DNA of 64,000 nt from Aptenodytes patagonicus (GCF_965638725.1 NC_134970.1:2919001-2983000); one strand, 5' to 3'. Shown: positions 1 through 12,913, counted from the stretch's first letter. The notes: a model not told the origin generated them from the sequence alone. Translations and numbers: made by a program.

Positions 1-3000
1 TAAAATCCTGAAAGTACTAGTTCAGGTGAACCACAGTCTCGGGAGCTTGAAAGTATTTTATGAAAGGTTTATTAGTAATGGGATATTTTAAGTGCTGTGC
101 TAATGAAATTGTTGCTTGGTTATGTGTTGATCACCACTTAATTAGATACGTCATCAGCAACGTTACAGCTCTTTGTCCCTTAAATAAGAGGAATAGGGCA
201 GCCATTTAGTTAGTTAGTTAGTTGGCTGGACAAAGACACTGAACAACCTGCTCTAACTTTGAAGTTAACCCTGTTTTGAACAAGAAGTTGGGCCTGTGAC
301 CTCCAAAAATCTCCTTCAACCGAAGTTATTCTGTTGTTTATTTTCCTGGAACAACTATCTAAGGCCTTGTGTCCACAGGAATATTGCACAATGTAGCAGG
401 AGTTACTGTCTACAAATTCCTGCTGCTCACACACCATGGCCATCTTAAACTATTAAGAAACCATGGGAATAGTTTTGCACGGTAAAGTCTTAACAGCTCA
501 GCTTTGCTGCGCGTGTGCAGAGCGCGCGTGTGTTGTATGCACAGCAAGTCCAGCCTTCCTGGAATTGTGTAAAGGCTTCACTTGCTCACCTGCTTGCCCG
601 CGGAACGGCTGACTTGCATCACTAAGCGTGAGGTCCCCAAGACCATCTCTAAGTTACTGATGCTGCCTTTTTTGTTTCTTTTTTTTTAAACAAAGTGTTT
701 GTGATCTGAGAAGAGGTTTCTGTGTCACCCTGCGTGTTTACCTCTGCTCTGTGCTGCTTCCAGAGTCATCTTTTGAGATGTCACTTCTGCGTAAATACCT
801 GGACAGCTGTAACCGTGCCATTTAAATACATGGTAGTGATGATTTTGTCCTCACTGCGTAACGTCTGTGTGACATCCTTTCTTTCCTTTGCACCATCCTT
901 CGTTTCTCTGTGGGTTCTGACAAGGCTGTAGACCTGACTGCTTTATTCAGTCCATCTGGAGAAGCCATCAGGCTGCCAATGCTTATAAGAGGCCGTTGGA
1001 ACAAATTGAGGTGAAAGATTACTCGAGCTGTTCTTGGTGTTGAGTCAAAGCACAGGAAATCTGCCAGAAGACCTTGAAGACGGGGGGGGGGGGGTGTTAG
1101 GGCAGAGCCCCCCCGCTCCTGCCTCTGCTACCTTCTCAGGGCCTGGCTGGCTGCTGCCTTGCTGGGGCACAGCGAGGTGTCCCTCTCCTTTTTGAGCACA
1201 AAGGGGTGAACACTTGAGTTTGTTTTGCAGTAGTAAGTATAGCTGCTGGCCACAGGAGAGATTACCATATGCCACTTCCTAAACTGTTCCTCCTGTCTGC
1301 TTTGCCACCCAGTGATTGCGCACTCTCCTTCCACAGAAGGTGCAAAGCCTTGAGGCTCTGTAATCAAACTGATTGCGTGGAGCACGTTGTGGCACAGATG
1401 CATGAGGAGAAGTCACCGGAAAAGATGTATATCTCATGTCCTGGCTCTTTTGTAAACTCAAGGCTTTGTAAAGTCAAGGCCTCAAACAAAGCTTACAGCA
1501 ACCTCAAACGAAGCTGCAGGAACACGAGAAAGCTCAAGTTTGCAGCGTTTGTATTTAGAGTACTGCAGCCAAATTCTGTCAGCTACTCAGTATACTTCAA
1601 GGGTCATCCGTAGGCGTCAGCGAAGATCTCAAGACAATAATAGTGCTCTATTTTAGCATACTCATTACAAAGTATAACTGCCCTCTGCCTCTAGCAACTA
1701 TTTTTTCCTCGTACTCAAATGGTGCAGAAGTGGAAAGGCCGTTGTCATAAGCAGCAGTATTGCCTCTCTGCCTAATGCCCTCATTGTCTTTTCAAATGAG
1801 ACCTTCTTCTTTCTCCATGGACTCTTAGAAGGAAAATAACCTTCAGCAAAAAGACAGTTTGCAATGGTGTGCTTGTAATTATTGGTGTATTCATCTTGAA
1901 GAAAAAGCAATCAAACTAGTAGGCTTTTTATGCTGACGGGGAGCTGTGCTGGGAGATTGATGCCTTTTCATGAAAGGAGACATCTTTTTGGAAGAAGTTG
2001 AAATGCTGTTTACAAATCACGAGAGAAGTAACATCTCACAGTTATTAGTGTAGAGTAGGAGTGGGACGGTGGGTTCCTGTCCTCACCCCGATTTCTTTAG
2101 TTTCTCTAACTAGTGGGCCTGTAACGTCTCTGAAGAGTGTGGGTTTTGCTGCATGTCTGAATAAAAAGGACAAGAGGATCTTCTGAATTCCTTCCAGCGT
2201 CAATGCAGGAGGGGGGACGCTTTTGAGTACGTGGCCCTGAAAGCGGCTGTGGTGTGGACGGGAGCCTCTGTAACAGCGGGTCCCCCCACGCCAGGGCAGC
2301 TGAAGATGTTCTGCAAAACGCGGATAGCACGAGGAGCTTGAACCGCTGCGCAGCCCCTGTGGTTGCAAGGTAAAGGCTCATGAAAGGCGTCAGCCGCCTT
2401 CTGCCCCAGGTGCTGAAGAAGGAAGAACCTTTTTAACATGTTAGTCGGTTCTTCTTAAACAAAGAGAAGTGCTCATCTTGCCTGTACTGGTTTTAATTTT
2501 ACACCCTGTGTGATGTTTTTTTATTCTGCTTTTTCCTGAAGAAGCGACAGTTCTTTGATGTATTCTTACGCCGTATCAAAGCAACTTTAATAAAAAAGTT
2601 AAATGAGATGTCTTGATTCGTAATACAACGTTGTCTCCCATATACATATTATCCTTTCCCAGTTAACAGCTTACTCCTGGACTCTGAAGGGGCAAGATCT
2701 ACCTGTGATCTCATTGCTTTGACCAACTGGGAGGGCTGTTTTCTGACCTTCCCTTTGTCTGTCTATAATCTTCAGAAAAACTCTATACTCCCAGTTGCGT
2801 TGAGGTTTCTCTCCGTTGTTTCCTGTAGATGCGTGCAATAAATATTTATTAAAGAGGGACATTCATTCTCTCATACGCAATATAACCTATCCATTAACAA
2901 TTCCGAAGTGCTCTCCGCTCCTGTTCTACGACAGCCAAGGAGTAAGTAAAACTTCTCCACCCTGTTGTTACCACGTCCAACAAAAGACTTCATGAAGCAG

Positions 3001-5830
3001 AGCGTGCTGAGGACTTGCAGTGTATCCTCCAAATGGTGGAAGGGATCACGACAACCCTAAAGCCTGTAAGCGCCAGAAACATCAGTAGTAACTTGATCAA
3101 TGTAACACTCCGGTACGGTCTGTAACTCTGCCCCTGGGAGAAGGATCCTTCCAGCCAGAAAGCTACGGTATTTGGGATTTAGGCAGCATGAACTCTTTGG
3201 TTTTTTTTTTTTTTTAATTTATTTTGGTAAATGCTCCTCAGAACAACACAGCTCATTGCTGGGAAAGGGTTTTTTTTAAAAAAAAAAAAAAAATCTTGTA
3301 TCTTCCATCATTTCAGTCACTCCCTGCTTACTCGGTATTGCTGAACTCTGTGCTGTCAGAGTGCTGGTCTGTCAGCGTTGTGCATCTCCAACTCGATTCA
3401 AAACCAGCCGCGACCTAGGCAATAACGCTTGACTGCAGTAGAGCTTGGTGAGCTTCGAGATAATAATGGCAAGGTACTTCTTACTAAAGGGAAGCAGCCC
3501 AGTGAAATAATAGCATTTAAATTCTGGGGTGAAATCTGCATGGGTTTTTAGGAGGAGAAAAAAAAGCCTTTGCCACTCTGAGATTCTGCTGCTAATCTAA
3601 TTTCTACGCGATTGCCTCCCATTGCATCAGTCAGTGCTATTTGGTGCAGTGCTGCTTATGGGTTTTGGAAGTGCTGTAGATAAATGTAGCGTGGGAATAA
3701 TCACTCAACTTCATATTCCTGCTCTTTCTCTGTTAACACATATCACTAGTATTGACAGCTCTGCAGAATGGTAGAATCAAGTCCTTATGTCTACACAGCA
3801 CCCCAGGCATGTGCATCATCCTGACAGGATAATGAGGCTCCGCCTGTGATGCTCCGCAGCGCGCACGTCCTCTGCGTTGCCAGTAGGCAGATATGAAATG
3901 TTACTGGCAAATGTGAATGCAAGTCGGAGGAGAAGTCCTGGAAGAGTTTTAACGTGGTTGCCTGGCCCCGAGTTCCCGTACGGTTCAGCTGGCGTGCCAC
4001 GGTGCAGTGCGGGAAGAGTCTCAAAGCACAGCGTTCAGCAGCTGATATTTTCTTAGACTACCGAGCAATTAATTTGGGCAAGCACGGAGTTGTATGCATA
4101 CAATAATTAACAAGGAAAGCACCTTAGGCCAGCATAACAAGGTGGTGTGGGTGTCCTTCATTTTGAGATCGTTCCTTGTAATTGCAGCAATTTGACTGAC
4201 TTGATCAATGTAACATCCCTGTATAGTCATGTAAGCATGCTATTAGGCAGGTATTCTTAAAAATAGGTTAAATGCAATGGGCTGTGCCCAAAAAAGTACC
4301 TGCCCTAGGGCACCTTATTTCAATAAGAATGTGTAGTCCTGTGTAAACTGTCAGCCATAATCCTTTTTACAGGCCTGACTAAATGCTGAAGCTCTGACAT
4401 GTAGACCGTTCTCTTCCTTATATAGGGCTGGATAAGTGCTGGGCAGTAATGAGATTGGAATAAAAGGCTTTGGTAACAAAGATGAACTGGCAGTGCCGAC
4501 TGAATCTTAAACTTATCCCTGCGTATACATGGACTTTAAACAATATGGGCGTGAGCCCTGCTTGCTGAAGTTGGACTTGATGCCTCTGTTTTGGAGCTTC
4601 TGCTTGCGAATAGCATTTAGTCGCTTGGGCTGCAGATTCATGCAGATGGAAACCCCTGTACTCTTTAGGTTTGCCTTTATTGCGGTTTAACTGTGTCTGG
4701 GGAAAAAAAAAAGTCTAGCAGTTACGCATATCAAAACATTTTTAGTGTAATTCATCGCGATGGTTCTTATTCCAGAATGGCTGGGTTTGTTTTTATTTCA
4801 TTGGAAGAAGTTTAAACTGCATTAATAGAAGCCGTTCTATTCTGGAAGAAGAGAATCTGTGTGGGATACTGAATTAATATAACTTTATCTGGTGTAATTC
4901 ACAATGTATCTTATACTTTCCTTGTGCAGACCGGATTATTAGTGTTCTGCCTAAAAATATCTGTGGAAGTACTGTTTCATGTGGTCAGATATGGTCAAGG
5001 AAAAACGTCATCTCTGCCGCCTTGTCTGTCCTTGATGAATTTATACATCGACAGCTTCAGTGCTAGAAAACCATGCTGGAAGTGCATGAATCAACTGACA
5101 GATACTGGTCCTAGAAAGTCTCAGCATAAATGACTGATGTAGGTAAGACGTGGCAGGAATCAAGAGAAAAGCGAAGGCAGCATTTGAAATCGTTTTACTT
5201 ACTTTCTTGTTTACTCTCTCAGAAAAGACAGGGATGAAATTTGGAAGAGAGAGGAGATTTGAAAGAGAGGAGGCTGGGGGTTGATTGAGAGGGCTGCTTA
5301 CAAAGAGGCAGTAGAAACGTGAACTGATGGAAAGTCAAGTTGTTCTGCGCTGTGGCATCTTCAGGTGACTTAAGCAGTTACTTGATCTGCTCTGTTTTCT
5401 TAAAGATACTGCGTCTGGAGGTGGGTGCGCGTAAGGGAAGGGGGAGGTGAGTGGGTGGTTTGATTTTTACCTGGGTGCACCTGAGCTGTTTCTCATAAAG
5501 CAGTACAAGTCAGAGTGGGTGAACATGGAGCAACTTAGAAAAATTTTTTTGGATAGTGACTCATTGCAACTTACCCAAAGTGACCTGATTTAGTTAAATG
5601 AGGCTAAATATAACCCATGTGAAAAGTACTGACATGTGGGAGGAGACGACAGCAGTTGGCTCTCAGCCTCTCTGTTCTGCAGGGAACATCTTTCACGACT
5701 GGTGACTAATAATTTTTACTCTTGCTGGCTTTGGAAATAACGTCTCTGCTCCATTACCCCCTTCTAGGGAGACGAAGAAAATGCGCTGTTCCTAATCTGT
5801 TGCCTCTTTATCTGCCTTTCTGAATTTCAG
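1..5830 (+). other. ELK4: Probable ELK4 intron 1 (or 5' flank); no coding sequence recognised
   Basis: The first ELK4 coding exon is preceded by a splice acceptor (tttcag at 5825-5830) only 9 bases before the ATG, so a 5' noncoding exon must lie upstream. I could not locate one in 1-5820, and no obvious CpG-island promoter is visible, so it is probably outside the window. The stretch is AT-rich and carries a G13 run at 1082-1094, a short TAGT repeat near 205-225, and a 17-base word present at 3091-3107 and again at 4199-4215. No transposon or RNA gene was recognised. Confidence 0.6.
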
Positions 5831-5839
5831 CTTACTGCT

Positions 5840-6046
5840 ATGGACAGTGCTATCACCCTGTGGCAGTTCCTCCTCCAACTCCTCCAAGAGCCTCAGAACA
5901 AGAATATCATCTGTTGGACCTCCAACGACGGGGAGTTCAAACTGCTGCAGGCAGAGGAGGTGGCCAGACTCTGGGGAATCCGCAAGAACAAGCCCAGTAT
6001 GAACTATGATAAACTCAGCCGTGCTCTCAGATACTATTATGTGAAG
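5840..6046 (+). CDS. ELK4: ELK4 coding exon 1 (residues 1-69, most of the ETS domain)
   Basis: The start ATG at 5840 begins [15 protein letters not shown], the conserved N terminus of ELK4. The acceptor is tttcag at 5825-5830 and the donor is AAG|gtaaca after 6046, in phase 0. The exon covers ETS helices 1-3, including the DNA-recognition helix [11 protein letters not shown]. Reading on into the intron would add foreign residues before a stop at 6169. Confidence 0.97.
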
Positions 6047-9000
6047 GTAACAAAGTCCATAAATCCACCTCAAATCCTTATCCATCTTACCAGCTTCTGC
6101 CTAATGAGCTTTGTTTCCTTTTTCATTCTCTTCAAGGGGATAGGTGTCACTTCTGTCTCCCAGACTTAAGTAAGGTGTACTAGTTCATGTTTAGAGGGGT
6201 TTTTTTCTTCCATTTGTCATGGTGCTGCATTTCCTCCCCAGTGGTTATTTTATAAGGTTCTAGATAGCTTTGTGCAAAATGTTATCTTCTTTGATTTATG
6301 TCTTTGCTAATACGAATTCGTCTTTGAATACTAATGCCCTTTCCAAAAATATGTGCCCTTGCAAGGGTTAAAATCCTCAACACTCCAGTTTAAGCAGCGG
6401 AATGGTGATGATGGCTGAGATGGTGAATATTGCACCACCTTGAGATCTTTTCTGTAATTGTCTCTACGAAGGGGCTATCAAAATAAGGATTTTCAGTGAA
6501 GCAGCCCAAAGTATTTTTCTTTTTCTCCATGTATTCAGAATCGCGCCTCTAATGTGGTCAGCGAGTTTAGTCCAGCAGAGTAAGATGCTTCTCTTGTTTT
6601 GCTGATGTCTTCTAATAACTTGCGAGAGCCTTTCATCGGTGCGCAGGTCGTGCCAAAAAGCTGAGCTAGAACCACAGTGTGGGAGTCTTACCTTCATTTC
6701 AATAAGCCATTTACCCCACAACTCTTACTGTGTGGGTGCACGAGGTAAAAAATAAAACACGGTTTCTGAGGAACCTGTCAGTTTGTAGCAGGTGGTATGT
6801 TGCTTGGAGTTTATTACTGGGTAGCACAAATCTGACTTTGTACCGAGAGGTCTCAGTAATAATAATTGTACGATAAATAAGAATCTTCTTAGGTCCAAAT
6901 TGTGTGTGACATTTCACTTAGGAGCAATAACAAGTTTGACATATGCTATTTTGTGGTATTGAAATAGCTGATTAGCCTACATTCTGCTGACTAGTTCAGC
7001 TACTTATTTTCTTTTATGATCATCTCTTATTAAGAATAAAGGTGGTTTGATTTGAAGTATTAGCTCTCAATTCTGCAAACCTGTAAGCTTTAATTCTGCA
7101 GGTTCTCCTGTTATATTACACTTACTCACCCAGGTCAGTGATCTTTGATGGGGGTAATGGGTATTTTTTTGCTTCTTAGCTGATCTTTTAAAATACGTTA
7201 AACAGAATTGCTTGGCAGTTTTAAGGCTGTTGTTAGTATATTTAATGTCAGGTTAAGCACACCTGTTTTAGTGTTTTGTCTGTGAGCTCTGGAAATGATA
7301 CTTTGGGAACATAACTGAATTGCAAGAATGCAGGGTGTTTTTAAAAAAGAAAAAAGGAACAATTTTTGATGAAAGATTACAGACTGTCTAATTCTTCAGT
7401 CTATTTTAGGCAGTGTTTGTAGGAAGAAAATTAATCTGAAGAAGGTCTAAATATATATATCTTCTTACCCACAGAATATCATTAAAAAAGTGAATGGTAA
7501 GAAGTTTGTGTACAAGTTTGTTTCTTATCCGGAGATTTTAAATATGGATCCACTTGTCGTGGGCCGTATAGAAGGAGACCCTGAAATGACTGGTTTTGCG
7601 GAAGTTAGCAGTGCTCCCAAGGATGTGGAAAACTGTGGGAAGGAGAAGTCTCAGTCATGTGCTAAATCCTCCAGCCGCAATGACTATATCCACTCAGGCT
7701 TGTACTCCTCTTTTACTCTGAACTCCCTGAACTCTTCCAGCGTAAAACTCTTCAGGTCCATCAAGATTGAGAATCCAGCTGAGAAACTGACGGAGAAGAA
7801 ACCTGCTCAGGATCCAACACCCTCTGTCATCAAGTTTGTAACCATGCCCTCCAAAAAGCCTTCATCTGTCCCCCTGGTCTCTACCACTTCAGCGGTCTCT
7901 GCCACTTCCACTGCTTCTGCCTCTTCAACCGCATCCTCTCTTCCCATGGGATCGGAAGAAACTCTCCAGACCTTGGAGACGCTTGTTCTACCCAAGTTAA
8001 CTGTCCCTGAAGCTCCAGCACCTTTGCCAAACTTAACCACCAGCTTCACCCCGACCCCACCCATATCCTCAGTTTCTCCCACTCTGCAAGTTCCCTCCAC
8101 GCCCCCGTCGCCGCCCCTGAGCTCTAATCCCGACCTGGACATTGACACGGACATAGAGTCCGTGGCTTCTCAGCAGCTGGAGCAGGCTCAGAGCCTTCAG
8201 CATCAATCCCCGGAGCCCAAAGAGCAGGATTCATCTGTGCTGGAGAAGGAGTTTGCCAATCACCTCTCCAGATCTAAAAAACCCAAAGGGCTGGAGTTGG
8301 CTCCTACTCTCGTCATTACAGGCAGTGATCCAAGTCCACTGGGGATTCTGAGTCCTTCTCTCCCAACTGCTTCTCTTACTCCAGCACTTTTCTCTCAGGT
8401 AACCTAATTCCCTTCCTGTTGGGTTTTTTTTTAGTAACAATAGTGGTTATGTTATATTTTAAAACAATAAGGGAAGGCAAGTGGAAAATGAATAGTCAGT
8501 AGATTATATTTGGAGTTCTGTCGCTCCCATTTTTCTTATAAAACAGAAACTTTATTCATAATCGGTATTAGCTCCCGCCCCAAAGTGTGCCCAAGTGGTA
8601 TGTCAGCCGCACACGTCTGTACAGCGTTAGCATGTGGAGGCAAAACCCAAACCAGCACCAGCAGGATCCTTTGTAAATCTCGCCAGGGTGATACTGAATT
8701 ATTTCAAAAACCCTAAACCCTGCCCTTATCCTTCAGGCTGATTCTGAAAATGCTTTAAAAATAGAGAACCATGGAGGTGTCTGTTTAGCAGCTTTCTTTT
8801 GCTTGATTTAGTGGCCATTTACTTAAGACCATAGTATTGTGACCTAACAGCAATAAGAATGGCTGCTTAATTTGGTTGTTATCTTTGTGTGGGAAAAGAA
8901 AGCTTTTATGCCTCATGGAAAATTTGGAAGAGAATTGAATCCAACTAGGCTGTTAAATTGTTCTGTATATATTTAATCTCTTTCCTGTAATAAATTGGAA

Positions 9001-10918
9001 TTAGAGTGAAACTGTAATTGAAAACTGAAATGGCTGAAGACAGGAAAAAATCAAGTGTAGTTGCTCTTTTGGCACCCTTCGAGGCGTTTGGCCGGTGAAC
9101 CTGGAACATCCAGAATATTCAGAAGCTGGATGTAAATGTCTTTTGTTGTGGCTTACATTGCTGGTGTTGCCCGGACCGTGCGTGTGCCCGCTGTCTGCTC
9201 TTTTTAAATTCACGGACTGAGTTTTCCAGAGTCACTTGCAGGTGCTGTATAGTGAATTGCAGGAGGAGCCGATGTGCTGTAGGTTACAGCAGGATTTGGC
9301 AGCCGTCGGGAAAAGATTTGCTCGGCGAGGGGAGGGACAGCCGGATGACTGCTGCTGCTGTTGTGGGGTTTGAAGGGAGGAGGAGGAGGCGGGAGGAGGG
9401 AATGGGAGTTCCTGAAATTTGGACCCAGCCCTCTGCAGCTGTAGGAGCTGAGATTATTGGGGCTGGATTCGCATGTGCTGTGCTTACTCACAGTGCAGGT
9501 TTCACACAGCTGACTCTCTTGTGTTTTGCAGACTCCCATCTTGCTGACCCCAAGTCCCTTGCTCTCCAGTATTCACTTCTGGAGTACGCTAAGCCCAGTT
9601 GCTCCTCTCAGTCCTGCAAGGTTGCAAGGTGCTAATACACTCTTTCAGGTAAGTTCCAGCAAGTTCAGCCAATCTCTCCCTTTGAGCCACGCTTGTCAGC
9701 ACCTTCCTCAGAAGACCTGCAGGGATCAGTTAGCCCAAATATCTGATGCAGAAACAAAATAGTGATCTTTCTGTTTTCCATCCCCTATGTTAGCTTTTGA
9801 GATTAAACCCAGTTTTATTTAAGTATATTTTAAATGTTGGTATTTCAGAAATGTTAACTATAACACAGACTGCTATTAATTTGAGATAGATATATATATA
9901 TATTTTTTTTTAGGTCTGTCCTTCCTGTAAAACTTGCCTCCCTGTAACTTTACTGGTTGAGATTTTCCTGGAGGTTGAATTTTGCTACTCTATTGGTTGT
10001 TTTAATCGTTTGTTAACAGTCTCTTCTGTTGAAAGACATTAATTAAATCTCACCACTAGTAAGAAGGGAGATTGCGTGTGATCTCTATGGCAGTATGTAG
10101 CACAGTTCTTTATGATCTCTATATTCTGCTGTCTTCTGATGTTTGGAAAGCCTCAGCTTCACTGTTTTTAATAAATACTTCTGTTTAACTAATACATAAG
10201 AAAAAAAATCCCCTATATTTAAAAAAAAAAAATCCTTTAGTTGTAATTACTCATGCTCTTCCTTCACCTTCCACTTTGGAATTGGAATAACCGCATCTGT
10301 TGCGTGAGTCTGCTTAGGCAAAGGGTAAAATTTAACTAGTTGTCTTTTGGGTTTATATCTGTCATCTCCATGGAGATGAAGGAAGTAGCTTACATCTACC
10401 GTGAGGACAGGGAATAAACAAGTAGGTCTGAAAATGCATTGGACGTTTTTCTCTATAAATAGCTGATAATTAAATGAGGAACAATTTAGACCATGGTTTC
10501 CCAACAACCTGTTTTAAAGTCACTTATTAGTTTAGGGCATAGGGCGGTGCTCAGTGCAGAGGTTACAGACTGGCTCCTCCTGGTGACACTGGTTATAATG
10601 GCTGGATTGGCGCAGTCTGTGAGGCAGTGGCATTTAAAAAGTAAATTACTTGGGGGAAGCCAAGAAGCTGCTTTGAAAGTTTGGGGTGGGGTTTTTTTTT
10701 TGTTGTTGTGTTTTGGTTTTGGTCTTTTTTTTCCTGGGGGAGCTTCTACATGCACAGGCATGAGAGGAACAGTAAATGAAAATGGCCTCTTCCCTAATAA
10801 TTTTTGTTTTGTCTCTTAGTTTCCATCAGTGCTGAACAGTCATGGCCCATTTACTCTGTCTGGACTGGATGGACCCTCTACCCCCGGCCCATTTTCCCCT
10901 GATCTACAGAAGACATAG
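5840..10918 (+). CDS. ELK4: ELK4 (SAP-1), ETS-domain ternary complex factor; four coding exons
   Basis: Coding segments 5840-6046, 7475-8398, 9532-9648 and 10820-10918 join in phase 0 at every junction to give 448 aa, against about 431 in human. The protein is a nuclear transcription factor that binds serum response elements together with SRF and is activated by MAP kinases. An N-terminal ETS domain (about residues 5-86) contains the [10 protein letters not shown] and [11 protein letters not shown] motifs and is split by intron 2. An SRF-binding B box ([12 protein letters not shown]) follows. Next come a Ser/Thr/Pro-rich middle, a basic MAPK-docking D motif ([10 protein letters not shown], about residues 335-350), many SP/TP sites, and an FQFP docking site (residues 415-418) spanning the exon 4/5 junction. 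The extra length lies mainly in the Ser/Thr/Ala-rich stretch encoded near 7860-7950. The neighbour MFSD4A is convergent, as in human. Confidence 0.97.
6047..7474 (+). other. ELK4: ELK4 intron between coding exons 1 and 2
   Basis: GT-AG intron (gtaaca to ttacccacag), 1428 bp, AT-rich. I see no repeat element or RNA gene in it. Confidence 0.9.
7475..8398 (+). CDS. ELK4: ELK4 coding exon 2 (residues 70-377)
   Basis: The exon opens with [20 protein letters not shown], completing the ETS domain, and runs through the B box and the Ser/Thr/Pro-rich region to PALFSQ. The true exon starts at 7475, 15 bases before the first internal ATG. Its donor is CAG|gtaacc after 8398. It encodes the D motif and the [11 protein letters not shown] cluster of MAPK phosphoacceptor sites. 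The Ala/Ser/Thr repeats near 7880-7940 look expanded relative to human. Confidence 0.96.
8399..9531 (+). other. ELK4: ELK4 intron between coding exons 2 and 3
   Basis: GT-AG intron (gtaacc to gttttgcag), 1133 bp. A stop (TAA at 8405-8407) follows after only two codons, so intron retention would give a 379-residue protein lacking the C-terminal FQFP region. A purine-rich stretch lies at about 9365-9405. Nothing else was recognised. Confidence 0.88.
9532..9648 (+). CDS. ELK4: ELK4 coding exon 3 (residues 378-416)
   Basis: 117 bp, phase 0 at both ends. It encodes [20 protein letters not shown] and continues to NTLFQ, the conserved C-box/transactivation segment of ternary complex factors. The acceptor is tgttttgcag ending at 9531 and the donor is CAG|gtaagt after 9648. 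Confidence 0.96.
9649..10819 (+). other. ELK4: ELK4 intron between coding exons 3 and 4
   Basis: GT-AG intron (gtaagt to tgtctcttag), 1171 bp. It contains an (AT)n run near 9890-9902 and several A and T tracts. No gene was recognised. Confidence 0.88.
10820..10918 (+). CDS. ELK4: ELK4 coding exon 4 (residues 417-448 and stop)
   Basis: The exon opens with [20 protein letters not shown], finishing the FQFP motif with the preceding exon, and ends DLQKT followed by TAG at 10916-10918. This C terminus matches ELK4 in other vertebrates. The acceptor is ctcttag ending at 10819. Confidence 0.96.
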   Translation, partial: FPSVLNSHGPFTLSGLDGPSTPGPFSPDLQKT

Positions 10919-11050
10919 CACATGAACTCACGGAAAGGACATACTGGCAAGCAAGGGAAAGATATGACACTTATATTTAACCATGTTTTTTAAATGAGCA
11001 ATTTATAATTCCACAGAGATTATCAACAATCATAGTTTTTGCCATTCCCA

Positions 11051-11056
11051 AATAAA
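11051..11056 (+). terminator. ELK4: Candidate proximal polyadenylation signal of ELK4
   Basis: AATAAA 133 bases after the ELK4 stop codon, followed within 10-40 bases by T-rich sequence. It could produce a short 3' UTR form. Other AATAAA copies inside the proposed UTR are at 13047-13052 and 17648-17653. Confidence 0.4.
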
Positions 11057-12460
11057 ATGCCTTTTTTGCAGAATTCCCTTTTTTGAAGACCCAGGTTGGG
11101 AATGTATATGCAAACGCCTTAATAGGAGCTGAAGCTCCAGTCTCTTCTCTTCCCTCCTTGGTTTGGAAGACTTCACTATGGTTAAAGGGAGTTTCGGTTG
11201 GTGTTGCAGTAACTGAGTCTGCACTGATTGCAGTAAACGGTGTCAGAGAAGTCTTTTCTCTGTGACTCTTGGAAAAACCCTCTGTTCTTCTGCTTCCTGT
11301 GCTTGGCAAGAAGAAATCTAACCCTGATCGAAGCTGGCATTCCAGGAAATGCTTGGGAAAGGGGTGTGTGCATCAGCTTTGCCTTGGGGCCCGATAACTT
11401 CTGCAGCAACAAAACAGCCCGCGTCTTTTCTGCTGTAAAAACATCTTGTCTTTTTGCAGGGAGAAATTTTCAAGGACTATTCAATGATTGCGTTACAGAG
11501 ATACGGACAATTTTTGAATGGCATTGTATACCGACAGTCCGGCCCCTCGGAGAAGTGGTCTGGCTAGCTTCTGGATGCTTCCCTGCTCTCCCTTCGGTGA
11601 GGAGGCAAGGTCTGGAGACGAATGGTGGGATTAGTTCCTTTCAGTTCTCAGAAGGGTTGAATGCTGAAGTCCAAACATTTCTTGTGCCAGAGACCTGTTA
11701 CAAAGCCTGTAATGTCACTGCTAGAAGATGAGCAGGATGGTGGATTTTACATGAGGTTTTGAGGGTATGTCTGCATTTGGTGAGGTTGCTGCCTGATGCT
11801 AGAGTTTCAGACCCAAACAGTGGGTGAGAACACTAACATCTGAGCATTAACTTTACTGCTCTTTTCCCACCGTTGAAGTGGAGAAGCTCCTCTTCTACCA
11901 GCTCTTATCTCAAGTTTTGCTTTAGCTCTGTTGCCTTTTTTATTTGAGGAAGCACTCGGACCCAAAATAAGTTAGGCTCAGTGTGTACAGCTCGCTGAGA
12001 GGGGTACCACGGTGTATCAACCTTACTGTAAATTTGCGCTTGCATTGCTTTTCTTGGTGGCCATGTGTGTATGGATTAACACAAGATTAGTTTCCAGAGC
12101 AATTTGAAACACCGATGAAATGAAATTTGTAGTTAGATTTTTACACCTCAGGAGGCCTTTTAAGAGAACTGGGGAATGAAAGGAGAGACTCTCCTCTCAC
12201 GGCCCCCCAGAGACTGGATGTCTTGGTCTGTTGGTGCTGGGCGGTGTGCCCTTCCACTTTGGGCGTCTGATGTCAGGCAGCAACTTCTGTTTGCTACTGT
12301 GTACGCTGAGTTGGTGACGTAAGATAACCTCCATAGAATGCCCACTCGAAAACAGATGGAGACCATCTCTTCTCTTTGGCATCCTCACTGGCTGTCTTCA
12401 AAGTTTTGATGAGCAGAGGAAGATTGTACCTTTACAGCAAGAGGAGCTGACGGTGTACGC

Positions 12461-12468
12461 TGTATATA
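12461..12468 (+). promoter_or_regulatory. ELK4: Pumilio-type element TGTATATA
   Basis: An exact match to the optimal PUM1/2 recognition octamer (UGUAUAUA in RNA), on the sense strand of the proposed ELK4 3' UTR. It is functional only if this stretch is transcribed and retained. Confidence 0.4.
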
Positions 12469-12911
12469 TTGCACCTGTCTTACGGATAAGTGGTGAACTC
12501 GAGCTTTCCAGAGTTTTCCTTTTGCCACTTTTGCAGACTCTGAATTCACTTTAAAGCGTATGACAATACCCAAGACTTAATTTACTGCAGTGACGTTATC
12601 TTTCTATATTCTAGCATTGAAATATGTAAACCACTGAGTATGTTCCTGACATGACACCCGGACAGGTGGGTGTAATGGAGTTGCTTTGTGGGCATTGTTC
12701 ATCCAGAAAGTCCCCTGCCCGGTGGTGGGAGGTGGGAGAAAAGAGTGTGCCTGTCTGTAGGTGGAGGTAGCAGGGAGTGAGCTCGTGTAGTGAACTGTCT
12801 TCCTGTTCGGTGACGGCAGAGGCGTAATACTGCTTCGCGTTTCAGACATCAGCAGGTGCGGGATAAAGTTCCTGTGCCAGCGGCTCTTAAAATGACAATG
12901 TGCAATATTGA

Positions 12912-12913
<2 letters not shown>

